Part shown: one piece after another, positions 14,064 through 22,168 of the stretch | How positions within the stretch are numbered: position 1 is the first letter of the stretch | Layout of the letters: each line of letters opens with the position of its first letter | NCBI GenBank assembly: GCA_030525825.1 | Contig: JAUNDZ010000011.1 | Location: 1 to 64,000, forward strand | DNA from: Moraxella sp. | GTDB taxonomy: Bacteria > Pseudomonadota > Gammaproteobacteria > Pseudomonadales > Moraxellaceae | Length of the DNA stretch: 64,000 nt | Direction of reading: 5' to 3' | The notes under the pieces: generated by a model | The model's input: only the letters and a program-made list of their open reading frames with translations | What the model was told of the DNA's origin: nothing | Databases searched by the model: none | Made by a program: the position numbers and the translations under genes

Positions 14064-14432
14064 ATGACCACCAAGCCCCATTCTTTCACCAAAAATCACC
14101 GCCTACTACAAGCTGCTGAGTTCAAAGCAGTATTTGACACCCCTATTAAAAAAATTCATAGCAAGCACTGCATTATCTTTGTCAAACCCAATCAACGAAA
14201 CACCCCCAGATTAGGACTTGCCATCACCAAGAAAAAAGTAAAACAAGCGGTGCTTCGCAATAAAATCAAGCGCTGTACTAAAGAAGTGTTTCGTTTAAAC
14301 CAGCATCACATCGACAATGTGGATTTCGTGCTTATTGTTAAGATTAACTTAACAAAAGAAGTGGATATTTTTGCCGAAGTAACAGAGATTTTTGAGAAGA
14401 TTAAGACGCTGTATCCAAATGGTGATTTATAG
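14064..14432 (+). CDS. rnpA: Ribonuclease P protein component
   Basis: A 122-residue basic protein that binds the RNase P RNA and helps process tRNA 5' ends. The hallmark RNR region is present as RNKIKRCTKEVFR, preceded by RLGLAITKKKVKQAVL. The N-terminal KNHRLLQAAEFKAVF is typical. It sits in the conserved order rpmH-rnpA-yidD-yidC. RNase P RNA is not in this window. Confidence 0.95.
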   Translation: MTTKPHSFTKNHRLLQAAEFKAVFDTPIKKIHSKHCIIFVKPNQRNTPRLGLAITKKKVKQAVLRNKIKRCTKEVFRLNQHHIDNVDFVLIVKINLTKEVDIFAEVTEIFEKIKTLYPNGDL

Positions 14433-14480
14433 GAATAATCTATAAATGATGGGTATGGCGAACATTGTATTGAGTGTGCC

Positions 14481-14810
14481 ATGATAAAAAAGATATTGCT
14501 TGGGCTGATTTGGTGTTACCAAAAAGCGATCAGTCCTTTGATGCCCGCCCGTTGTCGTTATTATCCGACTTGTTCGTGCTATGGTAGGTGGGCGATTTTG
14601 TGGCATGGGACTGGGGCAGGACTTCCTTTGGCGATTAGGCGTGTGCTAAGCTGTCATCCTTGGGGTGGCTCGGGGGTAGATTTTGTGCCTGTGCCGATGT
14701 CTCGCTATCGTTATGATTATGTTGGCGATGTGAGTGTCTTGCCTTTTGGGGTGTTTTTGGTGGATTTTGACTATGTGGGTAGGCTAAATCATCTGATGCG
14801 AACCACTTAA
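14481..14810 (+). CDS. yidD: Membrane protein insertion efficiency factor YidD
   Basis: A 109-residue small protein that helps YidC-dependent membrane insertion. The family pattern is clear: WCYQKAISPLMPARCRYYPTCSCYGRWAI, then HG, and the CHPWGGSGVDFVPVP motif with its conserved Cys and His. An N-terminal amphipathic helix likely anchors it to the inner face of the membrane. It lies 48 bases after rnpA and before yidC as usual. The extra 25-residue tail rich in Tyr and Asp after the HPWG motif is longer than in many relatives. Confidence 0.93.
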   Translation: MIKKILLGLIWCYQKAISPLMPARCRYYPTCSCYGRWAILWHGTGAGLPLAIRRVLSCHPWGGSGVDFVPVPMSRYRYDYVGDVSVLPFGVFLVDFDYVGRLNHLMRTT

Positions 14811-14958
14811 TTGTCGGTTTATTATCAGCTTTTTAATAATTTTCTAGGTTTTTGGCAAAAATTTTAGTAAAATAAAGGGTTTATTCACAAATTTATTCAA
14901 AAATTTTGTCAAGGTGCGTCTTTTTATGTCGCCCAAACGCATTGTTAGGAATGATTCC

Positions 14959-16602
14959 ATGCAAAAGATTCTGCGGATTTTAATCATCATTGCCATCTTA
15001 ATCACAACTTATCTGCTTGTGTTGGCTTGGCGAGATGACTCGATGAATGCACCAAAGGTTGCCCCTGTGGCAACCCAGTCAAGCACGGCTGATGTCCCTG
15101 TTGCCAGCGGCGGCGATGTGCCAGCGGCGGCAGGACAGATGGCGGATACACCTGTGTCTGCTGCAAGTGCTGCCAATCTCATTAGCGTTTCAACCGACCG
15201 CTATGACATTCGCATCAATCCTGTGGGTGGCGACATTATCTATGCTGCCCTAAAACAGTATGACGCCACGCTAGACAGCAAAGAGCGTTTTGTCCTGCTT
15301 GAGTCGGATGCTCGTACTTATGTGGCACAGTCTGGTCTGATGGGTCGAGATGGCATTGACACGGCAACAGGTCGAGCGACCTACACTAGTGCCAAGACGC
15401 ATTACGAGCTTGATGGCACAGGTGAGCTGCAAGTGCCGCTGACTTACCAAAAAGATGGTCTGACCATCACCAAGACCTATACTTTTAAATCTGGCGAATA
15501 CCCAATCAACCTAAGCTACAACATCAATAACACATCGAATGCTGCGTGGCAAGGTCAGATGTACGCTCAGCTAAAACGAGACAACAGCTCTGACCCTGGT
15601 GTTGAAGACAAAGGCATGATGAGCATGGCGACCTATCTGGGTGGTGCTTGGGGTACGCCTGATGAGCCATATAATAAGCTAAAATTTGGTAAGTTTAATG
15701 ATGGCGAGCTGAACATCACCAGTCGTGATGGTTGGGTAGGCATCATTCAGCACTATTTCGTGTCTGCATGGACACCTGGTGAGTTTGATGGGCAATTTTA
15801 TAGTCGCACCAGCGGTCAAGACCATTTCATCGGTTTTAATAGCCCTGTGGTGAATGTGGCATCAGGCAAACAAATCACCCTAGATGCAACCTTGTATGCA
15901 GGTCCAAAGGTGCAAAAAGAGCTAGAGCCTGTGGCGGTCGGTCTTGAAAAGACGGTGGATTATGGTCTGCTTTGGCCGATTTCAAAGCCGATGTTTGTCT
16001 TGCTAGAAATGCTGTATAAGGTGCTTGGCAACTGGGGCTGGGCGATTATTGGTTTGACTTTGATTGTAAAAATTGCCCTGTTTTGGCTGTCAAACAAAAG
16101 CTATATGTCGATGGCAAAAATGCGTGCCATTGCTCCAAAACTACAAGCCCTAAAAGAAAAGCATGGCGATGACCGCATGGCGATGAGCCAAGAGATGATG
16201 CAGCTGTATCGTGATGAAAAGGTCAATCCTATGGCGGGCTGCTTGCCAATTTTATTGCAAATGCCGATTTTCCTAGGCTTGTACTGGTGTTTGGTGGAGT
16301 CTGTGGAGCTGCGTCATGCCCCTTGGATTTTGTGGATTAGGGATTTGTCGGCGATGGATCCATGGTTTATTTTGCCCATCATCATGGGTGCGACCATGTT
16401 CATTCAGCAGCTACTAAACCCGCAGCCAACCGACCCTATGCAGGCAAAAATGATGAAAATCATGCCGCTCATCTTTGCTGCGTTCATGCTGTTCTTCCCA
16501 GCAGGTCTGGTGCTTTACTGGACGGTGAACAACCTGTTTAGTATGGCACATCAGCACTGGGTCAATAAGCGTGTTGAAAAACAAATGCAAGCCAAAGCGT
16601 AA
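14959..16602 (+). CDS. yidC: Membrane protein insertase YidC
   Basis: A 547-residue Oxa1/YidC insertase. The N-terminal helix MQKILRILIIIAILITTYLL is followed by a large periplasmic beta-sandwich domain (about 45-330), then five core helices with the conserved region QKMMKIMPLIFAAFMLFFPAGLVLYW-type ending. The ATG at 14959 was chosen over one at 14914 because AGGA lies eight bases before it and the protein then begins at the signal-anchor helix. The terminal segment HQHWVNKRVEKQMQ is basic. It inserts proteins into the inner membrane alone or with SecYEG. A terminator follows. Confidence 0.97.
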   Translation: MQKILRILIIIAILITTYLLVLAWRDDSMNAPKVAPVATQSSTADVPVASGGDVPAAAGQMADTPVSAASAANLISVSTDRYDIRINPVGGDIIYAALKQYDATLDSKERFVLLESDARTYVAQSGLMGRDGIDTATGRATYTSAKTHYELDGTGELQVPLTYQKDGLTITKTYTFKSGEYPINLSYNINNTSNAAWQGQMYAQLKRDNSSDPGVEDKGMMSMATYLGGAWGTPDEPYNKLKFGKFNDGELNITSRDGWVGIIQHYFVSAWTPGEFDGQFYSRTSGQDHFIGFNSPVVNVASGKQITLDATLYAGPKVQKELEPVAVGLEKTVDYGLLWPISKPMFVLLEMLYKVLGNWGWAIIGLTLIVKIALFWLSNKSYMSMAKMRAIAPKLQALKEKHGDDRMAMSQEMMQLYRDEKVNPMAGCLPILLQMPIFLGLYWCLVESVELRHAPWILWIRDLSAMDPWFILPIIMGATMFIQQLLNPQPTDPMQAKMMKIMPLIFAAFMLFFPAGLVLYWTVNNLFSMAHQHWVNKRVEKQMQAKA

Positions 16603-16623
16603 TTAAGCGTGCTTAATCACATC

Positions 16624-16661
16624 AATAATCCCGTCAAAAAAGGCGGGATTATTTGTTTTTA
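16624..16661 (+). terminator. Terminator after yidC
   Basis: Stem AATAATCCCG / CGGGATTATT (16624-16633 with 16644-16653) followed by TGTTTTT. Confidence 0.8.
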
Positions 16662-16685
16662 ATATTATGCCTTTTTTTATAAAAA

Positions 16686-16694
16686 TGCTACAAT
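16686..16694 (+). promoter_or_regulatory. Extended -10 promoter element for mnmE
   Basis: TGCTACAAT (TG-n-TACAAT) 26 bases before the ATG at 16721. Confidence 0.5.
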
Positions 16695-16720
16695 AAACCA
16701 CCCAAATTTTGAGTATTGCC

Positions 16721-18115
16721 ATGCCATCAGACAACATCATCCAGCAGCCAACCATCGCCGCCATCGCTACACCCATCGGTCAAGGCGGTGTTGGTGTCAT
16801 TCGTCTATCGGGCAAAAATGCCTATGATATCGGTTGTAAAATCAGCCAAAAATCTGCCTTAAAACCCCGCCATGCTCATTTTGCCAAGTTTGTGGGTGAG
16901 CGTGGATTAATTGATGAGGGGGTGGTGATTTATTTTAAGGCACCGCATTCATTCACGGGTGAGGATGTGATAGAGATTCAGGGGCATGGTGGCGTGGTAC
17001 TCCAAAACCTGCTGTTGTCTCGCTGTTTTGAGTTGGGGGCAAGACAGGCGATGGCGGGTGAATTCTCCATGCGTGCGTTTGAAAATGACAAGATTGACTT
17101 GGTGCAAGCAGAGGCAATCAGCGATGCCATCAGTGCCACCTCTATCGCTCAAGCGACCAGTGCGATTCGTTCATTATCTGGGGAATTTTCTAACAAAATC
17201 AATGATTTGCTTGATAAGCTGACCACGCTGCGTCTGTATGTGGAGGCGAGTATTGACTTTCCTGATGAAGAGGATGTGGACTTTTTATCCGACGGTGTGA
17301 TTGAGTCAAAGATTAACGAGATTTTATGTCAGCTTGAGTTGATTTTATCCACCGCTGAGCAAGGGCAGCTCTTGCGAGATGGTGTTCATGTGGTGCTGGC
17401 AGGTAAGCCAAATGCAGGCAAATCTAGCCTGCTAAACCGCTTGTCAGGCACCGAGCGTGCCATTGTAACGGACATTGCAGGTACGACCCGTGATACGCTA
17501 GAAGAGCAGTTAAACTTAGATGGGCTGACCGTGCATTTGACAGACACCGCAGGTCTAAGAGATACCGAAGATAAAGTGGAGCAGATTGGTATTCGCCGTG
17601 CCAAAGAGGCGATTGGTCGAGCAGATGTCCTGCTTATGGTCTATGATGTGGTGGCAGAGAGCGACCCCATTACCTTGGCTCGCACGCTGTTTGATACGGA
17701 TGATTTTGAACTCATCACCAAAAAACTGATGATGGTCGCCAATAAGTCGGACTTGCTTGGCGGTGGTAATGTTCCACATGAAACATTGCAAGTTGGCGAG
17801 CATGTCATTCACCCGATTTATGTTTCATGTGAAACAGGTAAAGGGATTGATGAGCTTGCGCATGAATTAAAACAAAAAGTGGGCTTTCATCCACCAGAAA
17901 ATAGCCTAATTGCTCGTACCAGACACCTTGATGCCCTAAAGCGTGCTAAAGCTCATGTGCTGGATGCCAAAGAGCAGCTGACGGTATTTTTTGCAGGGGA
18001 GCTGGTGGCGGAGAGTCTTAGGCTGTCGCAGCAAGCATTGGGCGAGATTACAGGTCAGATGACGGCAGACGAGCTTTTGGGTAAGATTTTTTCAAGTTTT
18101 TGTATTGGTAAATAA
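16721..18115 (+). CDS. mnmE: tRNA modification GTPase MnmE
   Basis: A 464-residue GTPase that, with MnmG, makes the 5-carboxymethylaminomethyl group on wobble uridine. It has the N-terminal tetrahydrofolate-binding domain (IAAIATPIGQGGVGVIRLSG), the inserted G domain with P-loop AGKPNAGKSSLLN, DTAG and NKSD, and the C-terminal FCIGK where Cys is catalytic. ATG 16721 is preferred to TTG 16709. Two parS-like 16-mers lie inside the G domain coding region (17770 and 17821). nrdR follows 12 bases later. Confidence 0.97.
   Translation: MPSDNIIQQPTIAAIATPIGQGGVGVIRLSGKNAYDIGCKISQKSALKPRHAHFAKFVGERGLIDEGVVIYFKAPHSFTGEDVIEIQGHGGVVLQNLLLSRCFELGARQAMAGEFSMRAFENDKIDLVQAEAISDAISATSIAQATSAIRSLSGEFSNKINDLLDKLTTLRLYVEASIDFPDEEDVDFLSDGVIESKINEILCQLELILSTAEQGQLLRDGVHVVLAGKPNAGKSSLLNRLSGTERAIVTDIAGTTRDTLEEQLNLDGLTVHLTDTAGLRDTEDKVEQIGIRRAKEAIGRADVLLMVYDVVAESDPITLARTLFDTDDFELITKKLMMVANKSDLLGGGNVPHETLQVGEHVIHPIYVSCETGKGIDELAHELKQKVGFHPPENSLIARTRHLDALKRAKAHVLDAKEQLTVFFAGELVAESLRLSQQALGEITGQMTADELLGKIFSSFCIGK
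17770..17785. promoter_or_regulatory. parS-like site 2 (inside mnmE)
   Basis: TGTTCCACATGAAACA, two mismatches to the parS consensus. Confidence 0.7.
17821..17836. promoter_or_regulatory. parS-like site 3 (inside mnmE)
   Basis: TGTTTCATGTGAAACA, one mismatch to the parS consensus; only 35 bases after site 2. Confidence 0.8.
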
Positions 18116-18127
18116 AAGGATGGATTT

Positions 18128-18595
18128 GTGCATTGTCCTTATTGTAGTGCAGTAGATACTAAGGTGATCGATTCTAGACTTGCTGCTGAGGGGTCTCAGG
18201 TCAGACGGCGTCGGCAGTGTACCGAATGTGGTGAGCGGTTTACCACCTTTGAAGTGGTGGAGGTGGTTATGCCACGCATCATCAAGGCAAATGGTCGCAT
18301 TGAGCCGTATGACCAAAACAAACTGCGGCGTTCCATCTCTCTGCCCCTACAAAAACGCCCAATCATGACCGAAGAGATTGATGCTACCATCAGTCGCATC
18401 GAACAAAAAATACGCAACATGGGCGAGCGAGAGATATCCAGCAAGACCTTAGGCGAGGTGGTAATGCTAGAATTAAAATCACTCGATGACGTTGCTTATG
18501 TGCGATTTGCCAGTATTTATCGAGATTTTCAAGACATTGCTGCGTTTCAGGCGGAGCTTGCCAATATCCATGCTGATTTAACAACCAAAGAGTGA
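18128..18595 (+). CDS. nrdR: Transcriptional repressor NrdR
   Basis: A 155-residue zinc-ribbon plus ATP-cone repressor of ribonucleotide reductase genes. The N-terminus [17 protein letters not shown] and [12 protein letters not shown] supply the four zinc Cys. The ATP-cone follows ([20 protein letters not shown]). The start is GTG at 18128, forced because the protein must begin at the zinc ribbon; AAAGGA lies upstream. Its TGA stop overlaps the ATG of ribD by one base (TGATG), which suggests coupled translation. NrdR next to ribD is a common arrangement. Confidence 0.97.
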   Translation: MHCPYCSAVDTKVIDSRLAAEGSQVRRRRQCTECGERFTTFEVVEVVMPRIIKANGRIEPYDQNKLRRSISLPLQKRPIMTEEIDATISRIEQKIRNMGEREISSKTLGEVVMLELKSLDDVAYVRFASIYRDFQDIAAFQAELANIHADLTTKE

Positions 18596-19683
18596 TGAGC
18601 GAGTGCCTGATGAATTTATCAACTTTACCAATAAATAAGGCAAAAACAGCTTACAATTCAGAGGATGTGTACTACATGACTCTGGCGATTGAAGAAGCAA
18701 AAAAAGGGCAATTTTCCACCAAGCCCAACCCTGTCGTTGGCTGTGTTATTGTTAAGGATAACTTAATAATAGGCAAGGGATTTCACCCAAAAGCAGGGCT
18801 GCCCCATGCTGAAGTCTATGCCCTAGCAGATGCCAAAAATCATGGTTTTGATGTGTCTGGGGCGACCGCCTATGTAACACTAGAGCCGTGCAGCCATACG
18901 GGCAGAACACCACCTTGTGCCGATGCACTGATTGGGTCGGGTATTGCTCGGGTGGTTGTTGCGTGTCTTGATGCCAATCCTTTAGTGTCAGGCAATGGCA
19001 TACATAAGCTGGTGCAAGCAGGTATTGAAGTTGTTGTGGGTGTCTGTGAGCAGGCTGCCCATGAGCTTAATCGTGGATTTTTAAAGGCGATGCGAACTGG
19101 CAGACCTTATGTCCGCTTAAAGATGGCGATGAGTCTAGATGGCAGGATTGCCATGAAAGATGGCGAATCCAAGTGGATTACAGGGGTGGATGCCAGAGAA
19201 GATGTGCAGCGGCTGCGAGCAAAAAGTGGCGTGATTATCACAGGTTCTGGCACCATCATTGCTGATGACCCCGCCCTGTCGGTGCGTTCATCTCGTCTGG
19301 GTGTGGCATTAGATGATGTTATGCAGCCGAGCATCGTGGTGCTTGATAGGCGTGGCAGACTGACTATAGACAGCCCCTATCAGGTGTTTGGGCATGCAGA
19401 TACGATGATTTGGCGTGGTGGTCTTAATGAGCTGCTTGATGAACTTGGGGTGTCTGGTTGTCGTGATGTCTTGGTGGAGACGGGCGGCGTGCTGGCAGGG
19501 GCTTTTGTTGCACAGGATTTGGTTGATGAGCTGATCATCTATCAGGCACCTTGTATTCTAGGTAATGATGCCAAGGCAGGCTTTGAGCTGACGCTTGAGC
19601 GATTATCAGCACAAAAAAGATTTGAGCTGATAGAGCATCAAACAGTCGGTCAAGACCTAAAACTGGTATTAAGACGCAGCTGA
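18595..19683 (+). CDS. ribD: Bifunctional riboflavin biosynthesis deaminase/reductase RibD
   Basis: A 362-residue two-domain enzyme. It deaminates 2,5-diamino-6-ribosylamino-pyrimidinone phosphate and then reduces the ribose chain with NADPH. The deaminase has HAE at 71-73 and zinc Cys in EPCSHTGRTPPCADAL (Cys 99 and 108). The reductase begins near 165 with RPYVRLKMAMSLDGRIAM and has ITGSGTIIADDP. ATG 18595 overlaps the nrdR stop; an alternative ATG at 18610 is possible. A hairpin (19689-19727) follows the stop codon directly. Confidence 0.95.
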   Translation: MSECLMNLSTLPINKAKTAYNSEDVYYMTLAIEEAKKGQFSTKPNPVVGCVIVKDNLIIGKGFHPKAGLPHAEVYALADAKNHGFDVSGATAYVTLEPCSHTGRTPPCADALIGSGIARVVVACLDANPLVSGNGIHKLVQAGIEVVVGVCEQAAHELNRGFLKAMRTGRPYVRLKMAMSLDGRIAMKDGESKWITGVDAREDVQRLRAKSGVIITGSGTIIADDPALSVRSSRLGVALDDVMQPSIVVLDRRGRLTIDSPYQVFGHADTMIWRGGLNELLDELGVSGCRDVLVETGGVLAGAFVAQDLVDELIIYQAPCILGNDAKAGFELTLERLSAQKRFELIEHQTVGQDLKLVLRRS

Positions 19684-20055
19684 TGAATAAGGCTTATTGA
19701 AGATACGTAATCTTTAAAATAAGCCTTGCAATATAAGTTATCCACAGACTCAAATCATCAATTTTGATGAAAAATTAACCAAAAAATCACTGGGTTTTTT
19801 CTTGTGGATAACTTTAAAATTACTGTGTTTATTTATAATTTTTATAATACAAATCATTGATTTTTATTGATAAAATATTTTATTTGCCATGAAATTTTTG
19901 TTGTGGATAAGTTTTTGATAAAATGTTATTGCGAATAAAATGTATGTGCTGATAATTAAGTTATCCACAGATATGATTTCATCAAGCGTCATTAACCGAA
20001 TTTGCAGCTGATGACTTAAAGATGGCGATGAAAGAGACTAAAGAAGGTATAAAAG
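19684..20055. other. ribD-ribE intergenic region with four perfect DnaA boxes
   Basis: A 372-base AT-rich gap with no gene. A hairpin comes first: AAGGCTTATT (19689-19698) pairs with AATAAGCCTT (19718-19727), with an inner AAGAT/ATCTT stem, but no T run. Then come four exact 9-mers TTATCCACA or its complement: 19738-19746 (+), 19803-19811 (-), 19902-19910 (-), 19961-19969 (+). The interval between the middle boxes is rich in A/T (TTTATTTATAATTTTTATAA). I see no FMN riboswitch before ribE. Likely a DnaA-binding locus (titration site, regulatory site or secondary origin). Confidence 0.75.
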
Positions 20056-20718
20056 ATGTTTACAGGAATCATAGAAACGACTGGCGTACTTAGTGCCATC
20101 ACACCAACAGGCGGCGATGTCAGATTGACCATCCATGCTCCTGATTTGGATTTTGGTGATGTCAAACTGGGTGACTCTATCGCCAGTAATGGCATCTGCC
20201 TGACGGTGGTGGCGGTGGATGGCGACAGTTATGCCGTGGATGTTTCACGGGAAACATTGTCCATCACCGCCTTGAATGTCTGGAAAGTTGGCGATACGCT
20301 AAACCTAGAAAAAGCTATGCTCCCTACCACCCGTTTTGGTGGGCATATCGTGGCAGGTCATGTGGATGGCGTGGGCAAAATCGCCAAAATCGCCAAAGAT
20401 GCTCGCTCGATTTATATTGAAGTTGCCATACCGCCTGAGCTGATGAAATACACCGCTGATAAAGGCTCTATCACGGTCGATGGCATTAGCCTGACGACCA
20501 ATCGCATCAAGCCTGCCGAAAACATCGTCTGCTTAAATATCATCCCACACACCGCTGACATGACGAACATTGCTCGTCATTGGACGGTGGGTCGAGCGGT
20601 GAACATCGAAGTGGATTTGGTGGCTCGCTACTTGGAGCGGCTTATTGGGGCAAGGTCGAGTACTCCCCAGAGCAACATCACCGAAGAGTTGTTAATCAAA
20701 AGCGGCTTTTTTAAGTGA
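20056..20718 (+). CDS. ribE: Riboflavin synthase alpha subunit
   Basis: A 220-residue enzyme that dismutates two 6,7-dimethyl-8-ribityllumazines to riboflavin. It begins with the signature MFTGIIETTG and contains two lumazine-binding repeats (about 1-97 and 98-195), with GDSIASNGICLTV and GSITVDGISLTTN at the equivalent positions. The other riboflavin genes are split up (ribD just upstream, ribBA at 30 kb on the other strand); ribH is not seen. A parS-like 16-mer encodes VSRET at 20241-20256. Confidence 0.97.
   Translation: MFTGIIETTGVLSAITPTGGDVRLTIHAPDLDFGDVKLGDSIASNGICLTVVAVDGDSYAVDVSRETLSITALNVWKVGDTLNLEKAMLPTTRFGGHIVAGHVDGVGKIAKIAKDARSIYIEVAIPPELMKYTADKGSITVDGISLTTNRIKPAENIVCLNIIPHTADMTNIARHWTVGRAVNIEVDLVARYLERLIGARSSTPQSNITEELLIKSGFFK
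20241..20256. promoter_or_regulatory. parS-like site 4 (inside ribE)
   Basis: TGTTTCACGGGAAACA, one mismatch to the parS consensus. Confidence 0.8.
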
Positions 20719-20814
20719 TGACTTGGATGGTTTGATTGACAATCCATGCTTAGTAATTGAGTGCAACGACATTTAATGATGTGTTAAGTGTATTAAAAAC
20801 GGCAGATAAATGAT

Positions 20815-21801
20815 ATGACAAACAACAAATTACGCCTAATATTCGCAGGTACGCCAGAGTTCGCCAAAGTCGCTCTACAAGGCTTAATTGATAACCAAGA
20901 CGCCCTAAACATCGACATCGTGGCGGTCTATACGCAGCCTGACCGTAAGGCGGGTCGTGGGCAGAAATTGACCGCCAGCCCTGTCAAGGAATTGGCGTTG
21001 TCTCATGGTATCCCTGTGGAGCAGCCAGTGAGTTTTAGCTTGAAACATGAGCAGGGCTTGGTTTCACGTGAAACATTAGCGAGCTATCAGCCTGATGTAA
21101 TGGTGGTCGCTGCTTATGGTTTGATACTGCCGATGGGAATGCTAAAAACACCAACGCACGGCTGTCTGAACATTCATGGCTCACTGTTGCCCAGATGGCG
21201 TGGTGCTGCCCCTATTCATCGAGCGATTTTGGCGGGTGATGAGACGACAGGCATCACCATCATGCAGATGGCACTCGGGTTAGACACAGGCGACATGATG
21301 TACAAGGCAGAATGTGAAATCAGCGATACCGACACGACCCAAAGCCTACATGACAAACTTGCTGTCATGGGAGCAGAAGCGATTGTACAAGTACTAAAAG
21401 ATTTGCCAAAATACCAAGCGGATGCCCAAAAACAAGACGACAGCTTGGCAAATTATGCCGAAAAAATCACCACCGATGAAGGTCAAATCAACTGGGCAAA
21501 TTCCGCTCATCATATTAACCGTCAAATTCGTGCGTTAAATGCCTACACCTTGATGAATGGTGAACGCATTAAAGTGCTGGAATGCTTGCCTATCAAGCCT
21601 GACCAAACCACCACTGAACCTGCGGGCAAGATTGTGAGCGTGGGGCGAAAGGCGATTTTAATCGCTTGTGGGGCGGACGATGATGGACAACAACATCTGA
21701 TTAATATTACCAAGATGCAATGGGCAGGCGGTAAACCTTTGACGGCTGAGCAAATCGCTGTTGGGGATAAATTGGTTGATGGACAGCTGTTTGACGAGTG
21801 A
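20815..21801 (+). CDS. fmt: Methionyl-tRNA formyltransferase
   Basis: A 328-residue enzyme that formylates initiator Met-tRNA from 10-formyl-tetrahydrofolate. It shows the start region LRLIFAGTPEFAKVAL, the catalytic LNIHGSLLPRWRGAAPI (Asn and His) and the LDTGDMM segment with the third catalytic residue, Asp. The C-terminal OB-like tRNA-binding domain (about 210-320) is complete. It lies upstream of rsmB, as is common, but here a small unknown gene is placed between them. A nearly perfect parS encodes VSRET at 21060-21075. Confidence 0.97.
   Translation: MTNNKLRLIFAGTPEFAKVALQGLIDNQDALNIDIVAVYTQPDRKAGRGQKLTASPVKELALSHGIPVEQPVSFSLKHEQGLVSRETLASYQPDVMVVAAYGLILPMGMLKTPTHGCLNIHGSLLPRWRGAAPIHRAILAGDETTGITIMQMALGLDTGDMMYKAECEISDTDTTQSLHDKLAVMGAEAIVQVLKDLPKYQADAQKQDDSLANYAEKITTDEGQINWANSAHHINRQIRALNAYTLMNGERIKVLECLPIKPDQTTTEPAGKIVSVGRKAILIACGADDDGQQHLINITKMQWAGGKPLTAEQIAVGDKLVDGQLFDE
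21060..21075. promoter_or_regulatory. parS-like site 5 (inside fmt)
   Basis: GGTTTCACGTGAAACA: the full 14-base palindromic core, with only the first outer base different from consensus. Confidence 0.85.
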
Positions 21802-21805
21802 TAAA

Positions 21806-22168
21806 ATGAACAGTATTATCGTTTATTATTCAGGGTGGCAGATGGACTGCTGTGGAGAGCCTTTTTCGGTGGGAGATACTGTTGAGTGGGACTGCATCCA
21901 ATCTCGTGATGAGTGGCTTGATGGGGCGGATTATATCTATGAAGCTCATGGCGATGTGGACTGGGAGTACTTCGTGGTGCGTGGCGTGGTCGCCAAGATT
22001 GATAAAGTGGTGGGGACTTATCAGCAAGGACAAGACGGTGTATATCATTTGGTTTCTTGGGAAAAAAAGGCGATTGAAAAAGCATCGGTATTTAGTACGG
22101 AAACTGGTTTTTTGGTGGTGCTAAAAAATGCTGAAGTAACAAAAGATGATAAAAAGCAATTGATATGA
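21806..22168 (+). CDS. Small protein of unknown function (possible DUF6578 relative)
   Basis: A 120-residue acidic cytosolic-looking protein. The N-terminus WQMDCCGEPFSVGDTVEW, with a Cys pair, resembles the DUF6578 pattern as I remember it; this is recognition, not a search. The start at 21806 was chosen five bases after fmt ends; an earlier in-frame ATG at 21761 would overlap fmt heavily. Its TGA stop overlaps the rsmB ATG (ATGA), so it is probably part of a fmt-orf-rsmB transcript. The function is unknown. Confidence 0.75.
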   Translation: MNSIIVYYSGWQMDCCGEPFSVGDTVEWDCIQSRDEWLDGADYIYEAHGDVDWEYFVVRGVVAKIDKVVGTYQQGQDGVYHLVSWEKKAIEKASVFSTETGFLVVLKNAEVTKDDKKQLI

